A stretch of DNA of 64,000 nucleotides from CAZHJK01 sp964533275 (GTDB taxonomy: Bacteria; Bacillota; Clostridia; Eubacteriales; Garciellaceae): positions 119,230 through 183,229 of the forward strand of contig CAZHJK010000002.1 in the NCBI GenBank assembly GCA_964533275.1, written 5' to 3'. The stretch's first letter is position 1; the number at the start of each line of letters is the position of its first letter. Of this stretch, positions 60,040 through 64,000 are shown piece after piece. Both the position numbers and the translations under genes were made by a program. A model generated the notes under the pieces. It saw only the letters and a list, made by a program, of their open reading frames with translations. It ran no database searches and was not told the origin of the DNA.

Positions 60040-61187
60040 GCCCATACCTCCTTTATTCCATTGAAAATTTCTTCTGGGGAATGAATTAAACCTCTATTCT
60101 TTGTGATTCTATGGGTATTGCATCTCCCAGCACAAACTCGTTCAATTTCTGCTGCATATTTCCCTATATTCATCTCTACAGAAATAACAGCCCTTACCTG
60201 TTTTGCAATTTCATCTATTTGCTTTTCTGGTACCGGCCAAACTGTAACTAATTTTAATAATCCTACCTTCATTCCACTATTTCTTGCCATTTCAACAGCA
60301 TCTAGAGCAGGTCTTACTTCACTTCCATAGGCAATAAGAGCAACTTCAGCATCATCCATATAGAAGCTTTCAGTCTCACAAATTCTGTCTTTATTTTCAC
60401 TTATCTTTCCTGTCAATCTCTTACATAACTTATCAAATACTTCTGGATCCCAATCTATGTTTCCGATTTCATCATGGGGATTTATAGAACGAATAGTGTT
60501 AAAACCTTCTCCCATAGGAGCAAAATCCGGAACTCCAAATTCACCTGCAGCATAAGGTTTATATTCCTTTGGAGATAGATTAGTATATTTTCTATTTATT
60601 ATATTTAATTTATCTTCTGCTGGGATTTCTAATCTCTCTCTCATTAAAGCAATTGTAGTTTCTGACATTATAACCACAGGATTTCTAAATTCTTCAGCTA
60701 AATTAAATGCTTTTATTGTATAATCATATAATTCCTGAACTGATGATGGAGCAAGGCAAATCGCTTCATAGTCTCCTGCAGCTCCCCATCGCATTTGCAT
60801 TACATCTGCCTGGCTTGCATAATTCTCACCACGACATCTTTGAACATCAGTTATTACACATGGTGCTTCTACTGCATAAGCATACTCCAAACCTTCCTGC
60901 AAATAATTATATCCAGCACTTGCAGTTGCTGTCATAGCCTTTGCGCCCGCTAAGGATGCTCCTGCAACTGCAAATATAGAACATAATTCATCTTCTCCCT
61001 GCATAAACTTTCCTCCAACAGCGGGAAGTCTCTTTGCCATCCTCTCTGATATTTCATTAGCTGGAGTTATGGGATAACCCGCAAAGAAGTCACATCCTGC
61101 TGATAGCGCCCCTTCTACATTTGCATAATTACCAGGCATGAAGTGAACTCCAGTAAGTACACGCTCTTCTTTTTTCTTAGTGTCCAT
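60036..61187 (-). CDS. 2-oxoacid:ferredoxin oxidoreductase, alpha subunit
   Basis: A 383-residue alpha subunit (pyrimidine-binding and transketolase-C-like domains). It has FFAGYPITPANEISERMAKR, GAKAMTATASAGYNYLQEGL, YAVEAPCVITDVQRC and a C-terminal KVGLLKLVTVWPVPEKQIDE. It is the first gene of the seven-gene operon that runs alpha, beta, gamma, synthetase beta, synthetase alpha, ferredoxin, threonine dehydratase. The ATG at 61187 follows GGGGAATTAAAG. Its promoter region carries GntR operator site 3. Confidence 0.94.
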   Translation of the reverse strand: MDTKKKEERVLTGVHFMPGNYANVEGALSAGCDFFAGYPITPANEISERMAKRLPAVGGKFMQGEDELCSIFAVAGASLAGAKAMTATASAGYNYLQEGLEYAYAVEAPCVITDVQRCRGENYASQADVMQMRWGAAGDYEAICLAPSSVQELYDYTIKAFNLAEEFRNPVVIMSETTIALMRERLEIPAEDKLNIINRKYTNLSPKEYKPYAAGEFGVPDFAPMGEGFNTIRSINPHDEIGNIDWDPEVFDKLCKRLTGKISENKDRICETESFYMDDAEVALIAYGSEVRPALDAVEMARNSGMKVGLLKLVTVWPVPEKQIDEIAKQVRAVISVEMNIGKYAAEIERVCAGRCNTHRITKNRGLIHSPEEIFNGIKEVWA

Positions 61188-61432
61188 TCTTTAATTCCCC
61201 TTCCTTCATTGTTTATTTTAAATACACCCACATAAGGGGTTCTATCCCTATGGCTTTATTTTAAAGTTTATTAATAAGATTTTAATAATAGTACATGTAG
61301 AATTTAATGAACTATTTATTAAAATCTTCCTACTTACAAAAACCACTTTAAAATAGATGTTTTACTTTAATTAAAGTTAAATTCTTTCTGTCATAATCCA
61401 TACAAGTTTTTTAAACTATATCATCTACTTAA

Positions 61433-61461
61433 ATTATACATTGTCGACAATGTACAGTCAA
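61433..61461 (-). promoter_or_regulatory. Promoter and operator (site 3) of the 2-oxoacid oxidoreductase operon
   Basis: On the minus strand TTGACT (61456-61461), 17 bases, TATAAT (61433-61438). The perfect 18-base palindrome TACATTGTCGACAATGTA (61437-61454) fills the spacer. Its core ATTGTCGACAAT sits one base from the minus-10, the same position as at the GntR gene's own promoter. The leader to the first gene is about 240 bases without an ORF. Confidence 0.88.
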
Positions 61462-61589
61462 CACTTAATTTATAAATAATAATAATCTCTTGAAACACAT
61501 ATCATTTTCGATAAGATTTGATTGAATTTGATATTAAAACAGGATAAAAAAAACATATATGGCTTAGGTTTGTTATAAATTCATTAATG

Positions 61590-61618
61590 TTGACTTTATA
61601 TTCTGCAACCTATACAAT
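61590..61618 (+). promoter_or_regulatory. Promoter of the HisC-like aminotransferase gene
   Basis: TTGACT (61590-61595), 17 bases, TACAAT (61613-61618), 47 bases before the GTG start. No ATTGTnnACAAT palindrome overlaps it, so this gene may not be directly in the GntR regulon. Confidence 0.65.
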
Positions 61619-61664
61619 TATTGTAAGTGATTAATTTAAAACCATTATATAAGGGGGTATATAT

Positions 61665-62750
61665 GTGAAAAATGTGTTTAGAAAAGAATTGAGCGATTTA
61701 AAGCCCTATAAACCTGGTAAACCAATTGCTGATGTTCAAAGAGAGTATGGATTAGAATCAGTTTATAAATTGGCATCAAACGAAAATCCCTTAGGTTGCT
61801 CCCCTAAGGTCAAAGAGGCACTTACAAAAGCTCTTGATAGTATTCATATTTATCCTGATGGAAATGCTACACTATTAAAAGAAAAATTATCAAGTTTATT
61901 AAAAATTCATACTAATCAAATTCTCCCTAGTAGTGGATTAGATGAAATGATTGATCAAATTGCAAAAACCTTCATCAATGATGGAGATGAAGCAATTATG
62001 AGTGATAACTCCTTCGTAAGGTATATAGCTACTACAAAAATGATGGGTGGTATTCCTATAATTGTTCCAACAAAGGATGATTTTACATTTGATTTAGATG
62101 GAATGCTGGATAAAATCAACGAGAATACAAAGCTAATATGGATATGTAATCCAAATAATCCAACTGGTACTATGATCACCGAGGATCAATTTACATCTTT
62201 TATTAATAAAGTGCCTGAAGACATTATTGTAGTTTATGATGAAGCCTATAGGGAATTTGCTACTCATAAAGAATTCCCCTATGATAGTCTTAAATTCCTT
62301 AAAAAATATCCAAATATTATTATTATGAGAACCTTCTCTAAGATTTATGGTCTAGCCTCCCTAAGAGTCGGATATACAATTGCTTCGGAAGAAATTATTG
62401 AAAATGTAAATAAGATAAGACCAGCATTTAATGTTAATAGCTTTGCTCAAGTAGCCGCATTAGCTGCAATAGACGACCAAGAATTTGTACAAAAAACTAT
62501 TGAAAATAATAATAAAGGCAAGGAATATTTATATAAAGAATTCGATAAAATGAACCTAACTTATGCTCTATCTGAAACAAATCATATTTGGGTTAATGTA
62601 GAAAAGGATTCACAAGAAGTATTTATTAACCTACAGAAAAAAGGTGTAATTATTCGACCACAAGTAGGTACTTATATTAGGGTAAGCATTGGTCTTCCAG
62701 AAGAAAATGAATTTTTCGTTAAGTGTTTAAAGGAAGAATTAGGAAGATAA
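61665..62750 (+). CDS. HisC-like class I/II aminotransferase
   Basis: A 361-residue histidinol-phosphate aminotransferase-family enzyme. It has LASNENPLGCSP (36-47), the CNPNNPTGT block (161-169), YDEAYREF and the PLP lysine Lys226 in FSKIYGLASLRVGY. The family includes true HisC, aromatic aminotransferases and other amino-acid transaminases. It stands alone away from his genes and next to an amino-acid degradation operon, so a catabolic or broad-range transaminase is as likely as histidine synthesis. GTG start follows AAGGGGGT. Confidence 0.88.
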   Translation: MKNVFRKELSDLKPYKPGKPIADVQREYGLESVYKLASNENPLGCSPKVKEALTKALDSIHIYPDGNATLLKEKLSSLLKIHTNQILPSSGLDEMIDQIAKTFINDGDEAIMSDNSFVRYIATTKMMGGIPIIVPTKDDFTFDLDGMLDKINENTKLIWICNPNNPTGTMITEDQFTSFINKVPEDIIVVYDEAYREFATHKEFPYDSLKFLKKYPNIIIMRTFSKIYGLASLRVGYTIASEEIIENVNKIRPAFNVNSFAQVAALAAIDDQEFVQKTIENNNKGKEYLYKEFDKMNLTYALSETNHIWVNVEKDSQEVFINLQKKGVIIRPQVGTYIRVSIGLPEENEFFVKCLKEELGR

Positions 62751-62761
62751 TCTGATATAAT

Positions 62762-62803
62762 AAAAAAACATTCTTGTAAATTTTTTTACAAGAATGTTTT
62801 TTT
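62762..62803 (+). terminator. Terminator of the HisC-like gene
   Basis: AAAAAAACATTCTTGTAAA and TTTACAAGAATGTTTTTTT form a perfect stem around TTTT, with a long U-run, 11 bases after the stop. The A-rich left arm could also end the convergent GNAT transcript. Confidence 0.93.
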
Positions 62804-62841
62804 ATTATGGTTTCAATTATTAACATCATTTATATTTATAC

Positions 62842-63333
62842 TTAATCCCTACGATACCTGCCCATTATGATCTCTGAAGCATACCTTCCATTTTGGATTG
62901 TAGCATATTTCTTTGTTCCTTCATACACAAATCCTAAACTTTCATATAGATGAATAGCCCGGTTATTTCCCTCCAACACTTCTAATTCAACTCGTTTTAG
63001 CATTAGCCAGTTATCTGCAAGATCAAGTAGATATTCTAATAATAAACGACCTATTCCTTGATTATGATAATCCTTATGTATACAGATACCAACCATACCT
63101 TTATGACGTTTTTTCCCTTCTCCAACATGAAGTCCTGCCATTCCTAATATACTACTATCCGATTCAGCAACGACTACATAATCATTTTCACCTAAATTTT
63201 GAATAAATTGTATAGTATTCTCTTTATACTCTGTCGGCAAAGCTAAAGTGTTCCATACTATTTCTTTCTGCCTTCTTATTTCATTAATCTGCCCAGCATC
63301 TGAAAGTCCAATAGGTCTTATTGAAATTTCCAT
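62842..63333 (-). CDS. GNAT-family N-acetyltransferase
   Basis: A 163-residue GNAT protein. It starts ISIRPIGLSDAGQINEIRRQ, has the acetyl-CoA-binding motif A in GICIHKDYHNQGIGRLLLEY (Q-x-x-G-I-G), and ends with motif B LEVLEGNNRAIHLYESLGFV. RimI/RimJ- or polyamine-type substrates are possible; the acceptor is not identifiable. It lies alone with GGGG ahead of the ATG. Confidence 0.85.
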   Translation of the reverse strand: MEISIRPIGLSDAGQINEIRRQKEIVWNTLALPTEYKENTIQFIQNLGENDYVVVAESDSSILGMAGLHVGEGKKRHKGMVGICIHKDYHNQGIGRLLLEYLLDLADNWLMLKRVELEVLEGNNRAIHLYESLGFVYEGTKKYATIQNGRYASEIIMGRYRRD

Positions 63334-63363
63334 AACAAAATCCCCTTCATATATTAATAGTAT

Positions 63364-63849
63364 CTAAACTAAAATATTTAGAAGTTCAATTTTACTTTCT
63401 TGGAGCATTTTCCCTCGCAGATAATCCTCATGTCGTTCATCCTTATTCAATCGAAATTGCTTGACTTTTAAGGGCGCTTCAATCCAATAATCAAACACAT
63501 TAAAATTTTCATCCATAAATATAAAAGTAGGTATTTTTAGTCGTTCATCCTCTTGATATTTCTGAAGCTGACTAACCTTTCCTTCCTCTAAAGATATAAT
63601 TGATAATTTTATTCCATCATTATAATTAACTATCCTATTTAAAAGGGTTAGGTTTATTTTACAATCAATACACCAGCCCTCAGCAATTGCTAATATATAA
63701 CATGGATTCTTTATGGATTGTATGGAATCTATGTCCTCTTGAGGAAGCTTAATTAATTCTTCTACTGCATGAAAATCTCCAGTATCCATAATGGATACAT
63801 TATGTAAAAATTCTTGGAAGTTAATGCCTTTCAAAAATAATTCCTTCAT
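63364..63849 (-). CDS. Thioredoxin-like family protein
   Basis: A 161-residue thioredoxin-fold protein with the active-site-like EGWCIDCKINLTLLN (CxxC) and the cis-Pro segment LKIPTFIFMDENFNVFDYWI. It lacks a signal peptide and so acts in the cytoplasm, as a probable disulphide reductase or a bacillithiol-linked protein. It belongs to a widespread thioredoxin_9-type group in Firmicutes. It lies 30 bases upstream of the GNAT gene on the same strand and could be co-transcribed with it. Confidence 0.8.
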   Translation of the reverse strand: MKELFLKGINFQEFLHNVSIMDTGDFHAVEELIKLPQEDIDSIQSIKNPCYILAIAEGWCIDCKINLTLLNRIVNYNDGIKLSIISLEEGKVSQLQKYQEDERLKIPTFIFMDENFNVFDYWIEAPLKVKQFRLNKDERHEDYLRGKMLQESKIELLNILV

Positions 63850-63947
63850 CCATAATCCTCCCCAATGTTGTCATTATATTTTTAAAATGTGATTTTCTAT
63901 TTTGTTGCTCTATTATACCTTAGCATCCCAAAAAATGCAAAAAAAAA

Positions 63948-64000
63948 TGGCTCCTCAGACTGGACTCGAACCAGTAGCCTACCGGTTAACAGCCGGTTGC
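63948..64000 (-). tRNA. tRNA-Asn (anticodon GTT), 3' part, cut by window edge
   Basis: On the minus strand the anticodon arm CCGGCTGTTAACCGG, variable loop, T-arm ACTGGTTCGAGTCCAGT, acceptor CTGAGGA, discriminator G and encoded CCA are visible. The 5' half lies beyond the window. Confidence 0.93.

Noticed and set aside
1..64000. CRISPR array, prophage, integron or insertion sequence
   Set aside because: No regularly spaced direct repeats, integrase, transposase or phage structural genes were seen; the repeats found are isolated and imperfectly palindromic.

Overview
The window reads as the chromosome of a low-GC, spore-forming-type Firmicute of the Clostridia/Tissierellia kind. It has SigH, an McsA/McsB/ClpC module, a T-box riboswitch, zinc-type S14 and L33, CCA-encoding tRNAs, strong AGGAGG ribosome-binding sites and AT-rich spacers. 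About the first 54 kb is almost entirely on the minus strand. Read in the direction of transcription (high to low coordinate), it follows the familiar Bacillus order clpC-radA-yacL-ispD-ispF-cysE-cysS-mrnC-rlmB-rae1-sigH-rpmG-secE-nusG-rplKAJL-rpoBC-ybxF-rpsL-rpsG-fusA-tuf-S10-spc.

Region by region: 1-9.7 kb is the S10-spc ribosomal protein cluster (rpsJ to a truncated secY). 9.8-14.6 kb is the str operon (ybxF, rpsL, rpsG, fusA, tuf) with its own promoter directly behind rpoC. 14.6-25.8 kb holds rpoC, rpoB, rplL, rplJ (with an L10-type leader), rplA, rplK, nusG, secE and rpmG. 26.1-27.6 kb is a second, practically identical tuf gene behind tRNA-Tyr and tRNA-Thr. 27.6-32.9 kb carries sigH, rae1, rlmB, mrnC, cysS and cysE, the last two behind a T-box with a TGC (Cys) specifier. 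32.9-40 kb mixes envelope or unknown genes (DUF1002, a PrcB_C-like protein, a small zinc protein), ispF and ispD, an orphan pair of thiamine-diphosphate 2-oxoacid dehydrogenase E1 subunits, yacL and a CarD-family regulator. 40-49.8 kb has a lone plus-strand gene where disA usually lies, then radA, clpC-mcsB-mcsA without ctsR, an EF-G paralogue and a DUF441 membrane protein.

The most distinctive part is 49.9-62.8 kb, an apparent amino-acid fermentation island. One minus-strand operon has a class I aminotransferase, a fused TRAP permease and a TAXI binding lipoprotein. Another encodes a four-subunit 2-oxoacid:ferredoxin oxidoreductase interleaved with a SucC/SucD-like ADP-forming acyl-CoA synthetase and a catabolic threonine dehydratase. 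Together these could take threonine (or transaminated amino acids) through 2-oxoacid and acyl-CoA to a carboxylic acid, with reduced ferredoxin and ATP as products. A GntR/FCD regulator lies between the two operons, and a HisC-like aminotransferase diverges from the second. The palindrome ATTGTnnACAAT overlaps the sigma-A-type promoters of the aminotransferase operon, of the regulator and of the oxidoreductase operon, which points to one locally controlled regulon.

Dispersed imperfect inverted repeats occupy several spacers (29.8, 32.5, 42.1 and 46.4 kb), and one short element forms the last codons of rlmB. The window ends in a GNAT acetyltransferase, a thioredoxin-like protein and a cut tRNA-Asn. 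I see no rRNA, CRISPR array, prophage or insertion sequence.
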